From the NCBI GenBank assembly GCA_042091375.1, contig JBELHO010000005.1, forward strand, positions 1 through 64,000: DNA of 64,000 nt, read 5' to 3'. This DNA comes from JBELHO01 sp042091375. GTDB taxonomy: Bacteria > Pseudomonadota > Gammaproteobacteria > Enterobacterales > Alteromonadaceae. Under the pieces are notes generated by a model, which was given only the letters and a program-made list of their open reading frames with translations, was not told where the DNA came from and ran no database searches. Each line of letters begins with the position of its first letter. The first letter of the stretch is position 1. This document shows, one piece after another, positions 36,297 through 43,371 of this stretch. The translations under genes were made by a program, and so were the position numbers.

Positions 36297-36381
36297 AAGC
36301 CCAGAAGAAAAAGCCCTAGAAGCACAAGCCTAGAAATACAAACCTAGAATTACATAGCTACAATTAAAAACTTAGAGGCAT
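36297..36381. repeat. Degenerate 14-bp tandem repeat after queG
   Basis: Six consecutive units of 14 nt (one of 15) follow the pattern AAgCCTAGAAnnAC, for example AAGCCTAGAAATAC, AAACCTAGAATTAC and ATAGCTACAATTAA. The array begins 29 nt after the queG stop and decays towards the right. The period is not a multiple of three and no reading frame covers it. Confidence 0.6.
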
Positions 36382-36489
36382 AGCTAACTAACCAGCACTC
36401 GATTTAACTAGATTGCATTTGTCCGTATAGTAGCCTAAATACCATGACAAGGAGTTCGCCGCAAAACCCGTTCTGACTTTTGCCTTTTT

Positions 36490-36510
36490 CTTTTGTCTTT
36501 TGTCTTTTGT
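36490..36510. repeat. Three perfect CTTTTGT repeats
   Basis: CTTTTGT occurs three times head to tail, flanked by further similar T-rich sequence. On the minus strand it follows the stop of the small gene at 36519 by about 9 nt as ACAAAAG repeats. It may be a slippage-prone simple repeat. Confidence 0.6.
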
Positions 36511-36518
36511 AAAGGTAC

Positions 36519-36791
36519 TCACTCTTCACATACTTCTATATGGTTTTCAACAGAAGCACTGGGTTCATCTACTCTGCGAACACCAAAAGTCACAGTCGGA
36601 GTGACGCCCATGCCAAGTTCTATATCTGAGACAAGATAATTACAGCCTTTTTCTTTGAGAATTGCATTGACTCTTTCTTGTTTTTCAACCGCTTTGATCA
36701 CTGTATTAGCAATGACTTCATCGCTACTAAAAGAAGTCACTGATTCAGAAACTTTATCAGTTAACTGCTTTGCTTTATCAAATAATTTCAA
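36519..36791 (-). CDS. Hypothetical protein, 90 residues, TTG start
   Basis: I do not recognise this protein. It begins MKLFDKAKQLTDKVSESVTS, an amphipathic Lys/Ser-rich helix. A predicted alpha/beta core with DIELGMGVTPTVTFGVRRVD and an acidic tail HIEVCEE follow. There is no signal peptide. The start is TTG (36791), preceded by AGGTGG at a good spacing, which strongly supports translation. It stands alone with 250 nt to queG and more than 500 nt to the next gene. Confidence 0.6.
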   Translation of the reverse strand: MKLFDKAKQLTDKVSESVTSFSSDEVIANTVIKAVEKQERVNAILKEKGCNYLVSDIELGMGVTPTVTFGVRRVDEPSASVENHIEVCEE

Positions 36792-37303
36792 AATTCCACC
36801 TTTTAATTACGTACAGAGCTATTGTCACTTATCTTTACTTGTACTTTTTTATGTTAACTCAATGCCAAGCGCTCCACATTTGATCGGTAAGTTATCTCGC
36901 TGGGACATCTTTCAAATACCTTGGTCGTTTAAATTAAAACTCACTGTTGTCTACATATTCGCTTAGCTATAGCTTTTTTGTAACATAGTTTTCGTATTAA
37001 TACTGAAAAAACCTACTTGACAATAAGCTGTGCCCTGCAAGGTTATTCAGTTAATTTGATATAAAGATGAAACATTTATATAGGTTTAAAAGTAATATTT
37101 TTAGTTGTTTTACCAGTAAAAAAGTAAATCTTGGCTTACCTTCCTCACTCTATGACTCCAACGGTTTTATTAATGAAATAATCTTCAGTTAAAGAGCAAA
37201 ATCAATAGCTAAATCTTTTTTGAGACTATCCATTTGATTTTAAATCTTCTTTTAGCAGTAAAACTTTCCAAATATACATAATTTCAGTAATAATGTAACA
37301 AAC
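36792..37303. other. Non-coding stretch, no gene seen
   Basis: About 510 nt with no open frame that has both a plausible start and length. The patch 36850-36930 is less AT-rich than its surroundings and reads on the minus strand like an eroded coding fragment, but I cannot identify a parent. The remainder is AT-rich. It ends in the VOC gene terminator. Confidence 0.4.
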
Positions 37304-37331
37304 AAAAAACAGCGGCGATTAAACACCGCTG
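37304..37331 (-). terminator. Rho-independent terminator of the VOC gene
   Basis: On the minus strand CAGCGGTG pairs with CGCCGCTG (one G-U) across a 6-nt loop, followed by six T. It lies 23 nt past the stop at 37355, ideal for that gene. Confidence 0.88.
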
Positions 37332-37354
37332 AAGTTATTTATTAGCCAATGAAT

Positions 37355-37723
37355 TTATTTTTTCGAATATAAACCAATGGTATTTCCTTCCGTATCAATA
37401 ACAATCGCACAGTATCCATATTTCTCTACTAAAAATTTTGGTTGGATGACTGCACCACCAGCACTTTCTACTTTCGCCTGAGCTACCGAGCAATCTTCAC
37501 ATGACAAATAAACAACCGTACTATTAGTTCCTTTGACATGTCCCTCTCTTTTCACGATAGCACCAGATGCACCGTATTTTGAATAGTCAGATGAAAACAT
37601 ATACATATCCGTATTAGGATCATCAAACTTTTCTAGCTGGAAGCTGAACACAGATTCATAAAACTTCTTTGCCCTCAGCACATCATTTACACTTATTTCA
37701 AACCAAACAACAGCATTATTCAT
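37355..37723 (-). CDS. VOC-superfamily (glyoxalase/bleomycin resistance-like) protein
   Basis: The 122-residue protein has the paired beta-alpha-beta-beta-beta modules of the vicinal oxygen chelate fold. The first starts VVWFEISVNDVLRAKKFYES, the second STVVYLSCEDCSVAQAKVES. GGAVIQPKF and an IVIDTEGNTIGLYSKK end follow. A Glu in EGNTIGL sits where a metal ligand is usual. Substrate cannot be deduced. The gene is monocistronic with its own terminator. Confidence 0.85.
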   Translation of the reverse strand: MNNAVVWFEISVNDVLRAKKFYESVFSFQLEKFDDPNTDMYMFSSDYSKYGASGAIVKREGHVKGTNSTVVYLSCEDCSVAQAKVESAGGAVIQPKFLVEKYGYCAIVIDTEGNTIGLYSKK

Positions 37724-37855
37724 TACTCAATCCTTATAAAGCAGAAATTTAAAATTAATTCTTCAATTATTGGGTATTACCTAAATACTTGTTAAATATT
37801 ATCATAGCAAAATTAACGCAAAAAAAACAAATACACAAAAAAAATTCACAAAAAA

Positions 37856-37885
37856 TTTACTACCAGGTGGCTTATGCTCTATAGT
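37856..37885 (+). promoter_or_regulatory. Putative promoter of a small RNA
   Basis: TTTACT (37856-37861), an 18-nt spacer and TATAGT (37880-37885) resemble a sigma-70 promoter; the -10 is strong and the -35 weaker. It points at a region without open frames that ends in a strong terminator about 130 nt downstream. Confidence 0.45.
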
Positions 37886-37891
37886 GTTTCG

Positions 37892-38021
37892 AAGTATGTA
37901 AATGTGATTTTGACATGACTCCTTGATTATTAACCATGGTTTGATACTAAAAGTACTAGTTTTTTGGGTTTAATAATTGAACACATCTGGATCAGTTTAT
38001 TGATCCAGATGTGAATTTTTT
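37892..38021 (+). ncRNA. Candidate small regulatory RNA
   Basis: About 130 nt lie between a promoter-like sequence and a strong rho-independent terminator on the plus strand, with no annotated gene on that strand for 1.6 kb on either side. All ATG codons in the interval are followed at once or within two codons by a stop, so it is not coding. The 5' half contains unpaired T-rich stretches and the end is an intrinsic terminator with a T-tail, as in Hfq-dependent sRNAs. I do not recognise a known RNA family. An alternative is the 3' end of a short leader. Confidence 0.45.
37982..38021 (+). terminator. Strong rho-independent terminator without an annotated upstream gene
   Basis: CACATCTGGATCA and TGATCCAGATGTG form a perfect 13-bp stem with loop GTTTAT, followed by AATTTTTTA. 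It is the most perfect terminator in the window, yet the nearest plus-strand gene is queG 1.7 kb upstream. This implies an unannotated transcript. Confidence 0.85.
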
Positions 38022-38242
38022 ATCTAAAATACAGGTAAAATTAATGTCAATTAGGGTGATAATTTGACTGGTGGGATACAACAACGCCCTATTTTTTCTT
38101 CAGTGTTAACTTATTATTTTAAACATATTGAGTATATAAATTAATGGCGTTGTTTGTCTTTAAAGAAACGCATTCCTCAAAAAACTGCTCTTCTCAGCTG
38201 TTCAAAGTTATATGATAGGCTTGATTTAGGTTATAACAATAA

Positions 38243-38431
38243 CTATTGCCCTGTTGCGCGTCGTTGACAATCAAGGAGTATTTGTTTTTTTTCATGGGGA
38301 GAATAACTTCGCCATGCGACGATTTCATCAATATGCCTAAAGCAACCGAGACAAACATCTTGCGAATTTAAACAACAGTTGTTGATGCATGGACTGGCGA
38401 TATCATTTGGCTTTGCTGAATTAATTGTCAT
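38243..38431 (-). CDS. DUF1289 cysteine-rich small protein
   Basis: The 62-residue protein matches DUF1289: SPCINNCCLNSQDVCLGCFR followed by HIDEIVAWRSYSPHEKKQIL. The cysteines CxxxCC...CxGC suggest metal binding, but the function is not known. It often neighbours orn or thioesterase-type genes in marine gammaproteobacteria. It is 54 nt after the DUF4442-like gene and probably co-transcribed with it. No signal peptide is present. Confidence 0.85.
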   Translation of the reverse strand: MTINSAKPNDIASPCINNCCLNSQDVCLGCFRHIDEIVAWRSYSPHEKKQILLDCQRRATGQ

Positions 38432-38485
38432 TGCTCACTTATACCAACAAATGTGGTGACGTTTATTATAAAACTATCTGGGTAA

Positions 38486-38971
38486 TTAACGCTTTTTACT
38501 GATCCATGCCCATTCCATTTGGCACTTGATCGGCTCAAGTCCTGATTGATCAGTGATCTCAATAGGGATAACTAAGTTACCTTTTTCTTGTTGCCTTATT
38601 TGAGCAGCGCAATCTTCAGACAAATATGCCACTGCAGTCAATTTTCCTTGCATGCGTCTGAGGTAATCTACCCGCATCGATTTTAACAAAGGCAGGCTGC
38701 TGTCTGCGACATTCATACCAAACACAATACCTGTTGCCGATTCAGCTAACACCGCTGCAGCAACGGCATGAATACCACCAATATGATTTTGTACTTTGTT
38801 TTTGTTCGCAAGTTCGATCACAACCTTGGAGGATGAAATAGACAGTATTTTTATCCCTGTAGTACCGGCAAACTTAACTTGTGAACAAAATATTCGCGTT
38901 AAAGCAAAAGCGCGTAATGTATTTGGTAATTTATTAGCAATACCTACATAGCGACTCAATTTATTACTCAT
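38486..38971 (-). CDS. DUF4442 hotdog-fold protein, thioesterase-like
   Basis: The 161-residue protein looks like a hotdog-fold acyl-thioesterase relative. NHIGGIHAVAAAVLAESATG marks the central helix with the substrate-binding region, followed by SMRVDYLRRMQGKLTAVAYL as beta strands and LEPIKCQMEWAWISKK at the end. The family is usually called DUF4442 and its members resemble YiiD C-terminal domains. The substrate is unknown. It probably forms an operon with the DUF1289 gene downstream and lies 145 nt after orn. Confidence 0.78.
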   Translation of the reverse strand: MSNKLSRYVGIANKLPNTLRAFALTRIFCSQVKFAGTTGIKILSISSSKVVIELANKNKVQNHIGGIHAVAAAVLAESATGIVFGMNVADSSLPLLKSMRVDYLRRMQGKLTAVAYLSEDCAAQIRQQEKGNLVIPIEITDQSGLEPIKCQMEWAWISKKR

Positions 38972-39116
38972 AGTAAATACCAGTTCATTATTTTTAAGCA
39001 GTATGAACTATACTGGTCTGACCATCAATAGCGATTGTTTACCTTTCAAATTATTCACCTTAAATACATCTGCTTGTCCATAACTAAAGGATTTAGCATA
39101 ATCTGCTGTTCAGGTA

Positions 39117-39662
39117 TTATATTTTAAAAAAGTGCTGTTGGTAAACGCGTAATTCAGCAATTGACTCGCGAATATCATCCATCGCCAGATGTACTTCCTT
39201 CTTAACAACTTTAGCGAGTACTTCAGGTTTCCAGCGGCGAGCAAGTTCTTTTACTGTGCTAACATCAAGGTTTCTATAATGGAAATATTGTTCGAATTCA
39301 GACATATACTTAGTAATGAACCGCCGATCTTGACCAATGCTATTACCACACATAGGTGAAGCCCCTTTATCAACATATTCAGCTAAAAACGCAATAGTAT
39401 CGGCACTGGCTTGGCCAATAGAAGTTTGACTTTCTAAACAACGCGCCGTTAAACCTGATTTGCCGTGATGTTCAACACACCAATCACTCATATTATCTAA
39501 AGTTGCTTTAGATTGTTGAATAGCAAATACTGGGCCTTCAGCGAGAATATTCAACTGACTATCGGTAACGATACTGGCAATTTCTAAAATAACATCAATT
39601 TCTGGATCTAAACCTGTCATTTCCAAGTCTAACCAAATCAAATTTGTCTTCCTACAAGACAT
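39117..39662 (-). CDS. orn: Oligoribonuclease
   Basis: Orn degrades short RNA oligonucleotides, including pGpG from c-di-GMP turnover. The DEDD-type 3'-5' exonuclease motifs are clear: NLIWLDLEMTGLDPE (ExoI), CGNSIGQDRRFITKYM (ExoII) and HLAMDDIRESIAEL (ExoIII). The 181 residues equal the E. coli length. It is divergent from rsgA across 235 nt, as in E. coli, a conserved pairing of orn and rsgA-psd. Confidence 0.97.
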   Translation of the reverse strand: MSCRKTNLIWLDLEMTGLDPEIDVILEIASIVTDSQLNILAEGPVFAIQQSKATLDNMSDWCVEHHGKSGLTARCLESQTSIGQASADTIAFLAEYVDKGASPMCGNSIGQDRRFITKYMSEFEQYFHYRNLDVSTVKELARRWKPEVLAKVVKKEVHLAMDDIRESIAELRVYQQHFFKI

Positions 39663-39829
39663 ATAAAATCCTCAAAGTCCGATGAATACAATTATGGGTT
39701 ATTGCTAGCTTATCAATTAGTATATACTCAACAAGGTAGTAAAGTTAGGCTGTGTATTGCAAATGCTGTATAGCTGGCATTTTAATAAAGCTTATATACC
39801 TATACCTGCATTTATTGCTCAATTGAGGT

Positions 39830-39835
39830 TATAAT
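39830..39835 (+). promoter_or_regulatory. -10 element upstream of rsgA
   Basis: A perfect TATAAT lies 63 nt upstream of the rsgA start. Seventeen to eighteen nt further upstream only a weak -35 (CTGCAT) is seen. The preceding bases GGT give no clear extended -10. Confidence 0.4.
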
Positions 39836-39897
39836 ACGCGATAAATTTTAAGGATTAAATACTTTATCTAAGGACCTGTTAAAAATGAAGATTAATC

Positions 39898-40935
39898 ATG
39901 GCTAAAGCCAAGAGACTCACTAAAGCTCAAGTGCGAAGGATCAAAGCCAACCAGAAGCAAAAATTAACTGATAAAGTGCAACCGGAATACTGGCAAGATG
40001 GTGAATTAGGCCCCGCTCAAGATGGCATCATTGTCAGTAGGTTTGGCCAACATGCCGATGTTGAAGCCATTGACGGGCAACTATTTCGCTGTAACTTACG
40101 ACGTAGTATTGAATCTCTGGTGTGTGGTGACAAAGTGATATGGCGTGCAGGTAAATCAGGCGATAATACAGTGTCCGGAGTAGTGGAAGCTGTTCATGAA
40201 AGAAGATCGTTATTGAGTCGACCTGATGTTTACGATGGGGTTAAACCTATTGCTGCCAATATCAGCCAAATTTTTATTGTGTCTTCTCTATTGCCTGCTT
40301 TTAACAGCGATATTATAGATCGTTACTTGGTTGCTGCCGAACACACTAATATAAAACCAATCATAGTGTTAAATAAGATTGATTTATTCAACAAAGGCAA
40401 TGAAGCTCAGATCAAAAAGCAATTGGCTATTTATATTAACATTGGCTATCAAATTATTTATGTCAGCAATAAGAGTCAACAAGGCCTTGAACAGCTGATC
40501 AGGCAATTGAAAAATAACACCAGTATTTTCGTTGGTCAATCTGGTGTAGGTAAATCAACACTCACTAATTCGTTAATACCTGAGTTGGATGTAATGACTA
40601 AACAAGTCTCTGCAAATTCAGGGTTAGGGCAACATACTACAACAGTGGCCAGACTTTATCACTTTCCCAAGGGTGGTGATTTAATCGATTCACCCGGCAT
40701 TCGAGAATTTGGATTGTGGCACTTAACCCCGGGGCAAGTCTCACAGGGTTTTATTGAATTTTCGCCGTACTTGGGCCTTTGTAAGTTTAGAGATTGTGAT
40801 CATCAAACGGCTCCAGGATGTGCGTTAATTGCCGCTGCTGAAAAAAACCTGATCCATCCGCAGCGCTTAGCGAGTTTTCAACGAATACTTAATAGCCTGA
40901 ATAACAATACCTTAACCACGCGATTTAATGATTAA
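39898..40935 (+). CDS. rsgA: Ribosome small-subunit maturation GTPase RsgA
   Basis: RsgA is a circularly permuted GTPase that checks late 30S assembly. The basic N-terminus (MAKAKRLTKAQVRRIKANQK) precedes an OB fold. The G motifs occur in permuted order: NKID (G4), then FVGQSGVGKSTLTNSLIP (G1) and DSPGIREFGL (G3). A C-terminal zinc knuckle reads CKFRDCDHQTAPGCAL. Length 345 agrees with E. coli (350). It is transcribed towards psd, as in E. coli, but with a 200-nt gap. Confidence 0.96.
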   Translation: MAKAKRLTKAQVRRIKANQKQKLTDKVQPEYWQDGELGPAQDGIIVSRFGQHADVEAIDGQLFRCNLRRSIESLVCGDKVIWRAGKSGDNTVSGVVEAVHERRSLLSRPDVYDGVKPIAANISQIFIVSSLLPAFNSDIIDRYLVAAEHTNIKPIIVLNKIDLFNKGNEAQIKKQLAIYINIGYQIIYVSNKSQQGLEQLIRQLKNNTSIFVGQSGVGKSTLTNSLIPELDVMTKQVSANSGLGQHTTTVARLYHFPKGGDLIDSPGIREFGLWHLTPGQVSQGFIEFSPYLGLCKFRDCDHQTAPGCALIAAAEKNLIHPQRLASFQRILNSLNNNTLTTRFND

Positions 40936-41135
40936 GAGCCTATAGATTGCTCACTGCGTGAACACTTTTGATATTGAAAATTTATAAACATCAACACCAA
41001 CAACACACACCAACACCCAGCAAACTTTTTAAGGCTATATCGCTATAGTATTAGTTATTTTAGCTATCGAACAGGTTATAATAAGCCTAGGTGAAGATAT
41101 ACTCCCAACAATCATAGTGAACAAGGAAAAATAGA

Positions 41136-42014
41136 GTGTTAGTTAACAAAATCAAGATCCTGTTACAATATATTATGCCAAAGCATGCTATTTCTCGTCT
41201 TACCGGCAAGTTAGCTGCCGCAGAAATGGGCTGGTTAACCACCAAAGCCATCAGTGCTTTTATCAAAGCCTATGGCATTAATATGAGCGAAGCCAAACTT
41301 AAAAACGCTAGTGACTTTAAAAGTTTCAATGAATTTTTTACCCGGGAATTGGCAGCTGGCGCTCGCACCATAAATGAGGATCCTTTAAGTTTGTGTTATC
41401 CCGTTGATGGCGCGATCAGCCAGCAAGGAGATATTGTCGACGGCCAACTGATCCAAGCAAAAGGCTTTAATTACAGTGTTGTCACCTTACTTGGTGGAGA
41501 TCAAAGTATTGCTGCACCGTTTCAAGGTGGTAAGTTTTCTTGTATTTATCTCGCCCCAAAAGACTATCACAGAATTCATATGCCAATGTCAGCCACTCTG
41601 AGGAAAATGATTTATATACCCGGTGAACTTTTTTCAGTTAATCCTTTAACGGCAAACAATGTGGCCAATTTATTTGCCCGCAATGAACGCGTAGTGGCTA
41701 TTTTTGATAGTGCCCATGGCTCTTTTGCCATGGTCCTCGTTGGTGCAACCATAGTCGCCAGTATTGAAACCACATGGGCAGGCACAATATCACCGCCAGT
41801 CGGAAAAGATATAGTTCACTGGTCATATCCAGCAGATGGCGATGATGCCATTCATTTTAACAAAGGAGATGAAATGGGTCGATTCAAGCTAGGCTCTACC
41901 GTAGTGACTACCTTTAGCCCTGACATGGTTGAATTTAATCAAAACGACGGCCCCAAAACCATTACTCGATTAGGTGAGCACTATGCCAAGTTGATGCGAG
42001 ATGAGCAAAACTAA
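41136..42014 (+). CDS. psd: Phosphatidylserine decarboxylase proenzyme
   Basis: Psd makes phosphatidylethanolamine at the inner membrane. The 292-residue proenzyme has DYHRIHMP, the PGELFSVNPLTANNVANLFA segment and the self-cleavage motif FKLGSTVV, where the serine becomes the pyruvoyl group. The start is GTG (41136) with AAGGA upstream; alignment to the E. coli N-terminus (MLVNKIKILLQYIMPK against MLNSFKLSLQYILPK) supports it over a later ATG. Two bases separate it from the next gene. Confidence 0.95.
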   Translation: MLVNKIKILLQYIMPKHAISRLTGKLAAAEMGWLTTKAISAFIKAYGINMSEAKLKNASDFKSFNEFFTRELAAGARTINEDPLSLCYPVDGAISQQGDIVDGQLIQAKGFNYSVVTLLGGDQSIAAPFQGGKFSCIYLAPKDYHRIHMPMSATLRKMIYIPGELFSVNPLTANNVANLFARNERVVAIFDSAHGSFAMVLVGATIVASIETTWAGTISPPVGKDIVHWSYPADGDDAIHFNKGDEMGRFKLGSTVVTTFSPDMVEFNQNDGPKTITRLGEHYAKLMRDEQN

Positions 42015-42016
42015 TT

Positions 42017-42748
42017 ATGTTAATCATTGCCCATCGCGGTGCCAGTAATGAGTTTCCTGAAAACTCATTACTGGCTTTTGAACATGCCATAGCTCAAGGG
42101 GCTGATGGCATTGAATTAGATGTGCATTACCACGCGGCAAGTGAACAATACATTGTTTTACACAATTTTTATTTAGACAAAACAACCGATGGCCATGGTC
42201 ATTATGATCAGTACAGTCTCGAGCAATTAACCCAGCTGTCATTGGGGGAAAACCAGTATTTGAGCACCTTACCGCAAGCACTGGCATTAATCCAAGGACG
42301 AGTCTTAGTGAATATCGAACTAAAAACTATCGAGTCGTCACCAACAAAGTTAACTTATCAGCTGAAAATATTAGACAAGATACTCAGTCATGCGATTGAT
42401 TATCAACAATTTTCTCGCGAGCAATTAATCCTATCATCATTTAATCATGTGGCTCTTAACCTGAGTACAAAGCAATTGCGACAATATAGGCGTGCTAGCC
42501 TGATCAGTCATATACCACACAACCTAAATAGCCTGATCGAGCCGCTAAAGATCGATATGTTTAATACTGACATTAATTGTTTGAATCGACAATTAGTGAC
42601 TAATTGTCAGCAATTGGGCCTAAGTGTTTGGGTTTATACCGTAGATAGAATAGAAGATATTCAACGCTGTTGGGACTATGGTGTCGACGGCATTTTCACC
42701 AATTCACCGCAACAAACTCGGCAAATGATTAACGCCTTAAATGATTAA
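42017..42748 (+). CDS. Glycerophosphodiester phosphodiesterase (cytosolic type)
   Basis: The enzyme hydrolyses glycerophosphodiesters, products of phospholipid breakdown, to glycerol-3-phosphate. The TIM-barrel motifs are clear: IIAHRGASNEFPENSLLAFE with the catalytic His-Arg, GADGIELDVHYH with the metal Glu/Asp, and VLHNFYLDKTTDG with the second His. INIELKT-like LVNIELKTIESS and WVYTVD, then YGVDGIFTNSP, follow. No signal peptide is present, so it is UgpQ-like rather than GlpQ. It begins 2 nt after psd. A perfect hairpin lies inside codons 9-20 and a 16-bp duplication crosses the stop codon. Confidence 0.93.
   Translation: MLIIAHRGASNEFPENSLLAFEHAIAQGADGIELDVHYHAASEQYIVLHNFYLDKTTDGHGHYDQYSLEQLTQLSLGENQYLSTLPQALALIQGRVLVNIELKTIESSPTKLTYQLKILDKILSHAIDYQQFSREQLILSSFNHVALNLSTKQLRQYRRASLISHIPHNLNSLIEPLKIDMFNTDINCLNRQLVTNCQQLGLSVWVYTVDRIEDIQRCWDYGVDGIFTNSPQQTRQMINALND
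42041..42079 (+). other. Perfect 15-bp inverted repeat with T-tail inside the phosphodiesterase start
   Basis: GCCAGTAATGAGTTT (42041-42055) and AAACTCATTACTGGC (42061-42075) are exact complements around loop CCTGA, followed by TTTT. In RNA this is an intrinsic-terminator-like hairpin beginning 24 nt inside the coding region. The encoded ASNEFPENSLLAF fits the family consensus, so the DNA is genuine coding sequence. Confidence 0.75.
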
Positions 42749-42761
42749 CGCCTCAAATGAT
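42723..42761. repeat. 16-bp tandem duplication across the phosphodiesterase stop codon
   Basis: The unit AAATGATTAACGCCTT is repeated directly once with one mismatch, then seven bases of a third copy. The shift of 16 nt puts TAA (42746-42748) in frame within copy two. With one copy removed the frame would continue beyond the present stop. Confidence 0.75.
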
Positions 42762-42855
42762 CCACTAAAAATATTAATTAATATAAAGATCAATTAATTA
42801 ATTATTTTTTTGCTTAAGCACTTTAACTAATAGTTGCTCATTTAATCAACACGAG

Positions 42856-42873
42856 TTACGATATTATTCGTAA
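42856..42873. promoter_or_regulatory. Putative operator dyad upstream of blaI-like gene
   Basis: TTACGA and TCGTAA are perfect inverted arms around TATTAT, 70 nt upstream of a BlaI-family repressor gene. BlaI/MecI repressors bind dyads of this size in their own promoters, although the classical core is TACA/TGTA. The centre resembles a -10 element, so binding could hide it. Confidence 0.45.
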
Positions 42874-42942
42874 TATTATGTTAACACTGCACTTATTAAT
42901 AAAATTTAATGGTGTATTTAATTTTTTGTTTAAGGAATATTA

Positions 42943-43329
42943 ATGGCTCAAGATAATTTTGCTATCAAGCCGACAGAAGCAGAATTAACCCTGCTCAACA
43001 TCCTGTGGAAGCTTGGCCCTGCTACGGTAAGGCAAGTTCATGATTCAGTGTGCGAAACCCAAAAAACCGGATACACAACGGTTTTAAAAATTTTACAAAT
43101 TATGCATGAAAAGACCTTAGTGATCCGCGATGAAAGTAACCGCGCCCATGTCTATTCAGCAGCTAATAGCCAAACATCAACGCAATCTTCGTTATTAAAT
43201 GACCTAGTTAGTAAGGCATTTGGTGGCTCAACGTCGAAACTGGTAATGCGTGCTCTGGACGATTCAACGAGCAAACAAGAAATTGCAGATATTCGCCAAC
43301 TACTCAATGAGTTGGAGCAACAGGAATAG
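42943..43329 (+). CDS. BlaI/MecI/CopY-family transcriptional repressor
   Basis: The 128-residue protein is a winged-helix repressor of the BlaI family: KPTEAELTLLNILWKLGPAT, VRQVHDSV, the recognition helix region GYTTVLKILQIMHEKTLV and then HVYSAAN. A C-terminal dimerisation region follows. It is followed at 42 nt by an M56 metallopeptidase gene, the usual BlaR1-type sensor partner. In classical systems the sensor triggers proteolysis of the repressor. No beta-lactamase gene is adjacent, so the target genes are unknown. A dyad upstream suggests autoregulation. Confidence 0.88.
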   Translation: MAQDNFAIKPTEAELTLLNILWKLGPATVRQVHDSVCETQKTGYTTVLKILQIMHEKTLVIRDESNRAHVYSAANSQTSTQSSLLNDLVSKAFGGSTSKLVMRALDDSTSKQEIADIRQLLNELEQQE

Positions 43330-43371
43330 AGCAGACTTACAGACAATAACTCACGGAAAAACTTTTAATTA

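Noticed and set aside
36850..36930. Possible gene remnant in the gap after the 90-residue gene
   Set aside because: The patch is less AT-rich but I cannot name a parent protein or find flanking repeats.
38080..38154. Inverted 9-mers AACAACGCC and GGCGTTGTT
   Set aside because: Arms are 57 nt apart with no T-tail or promoter, too weak to call a structure.
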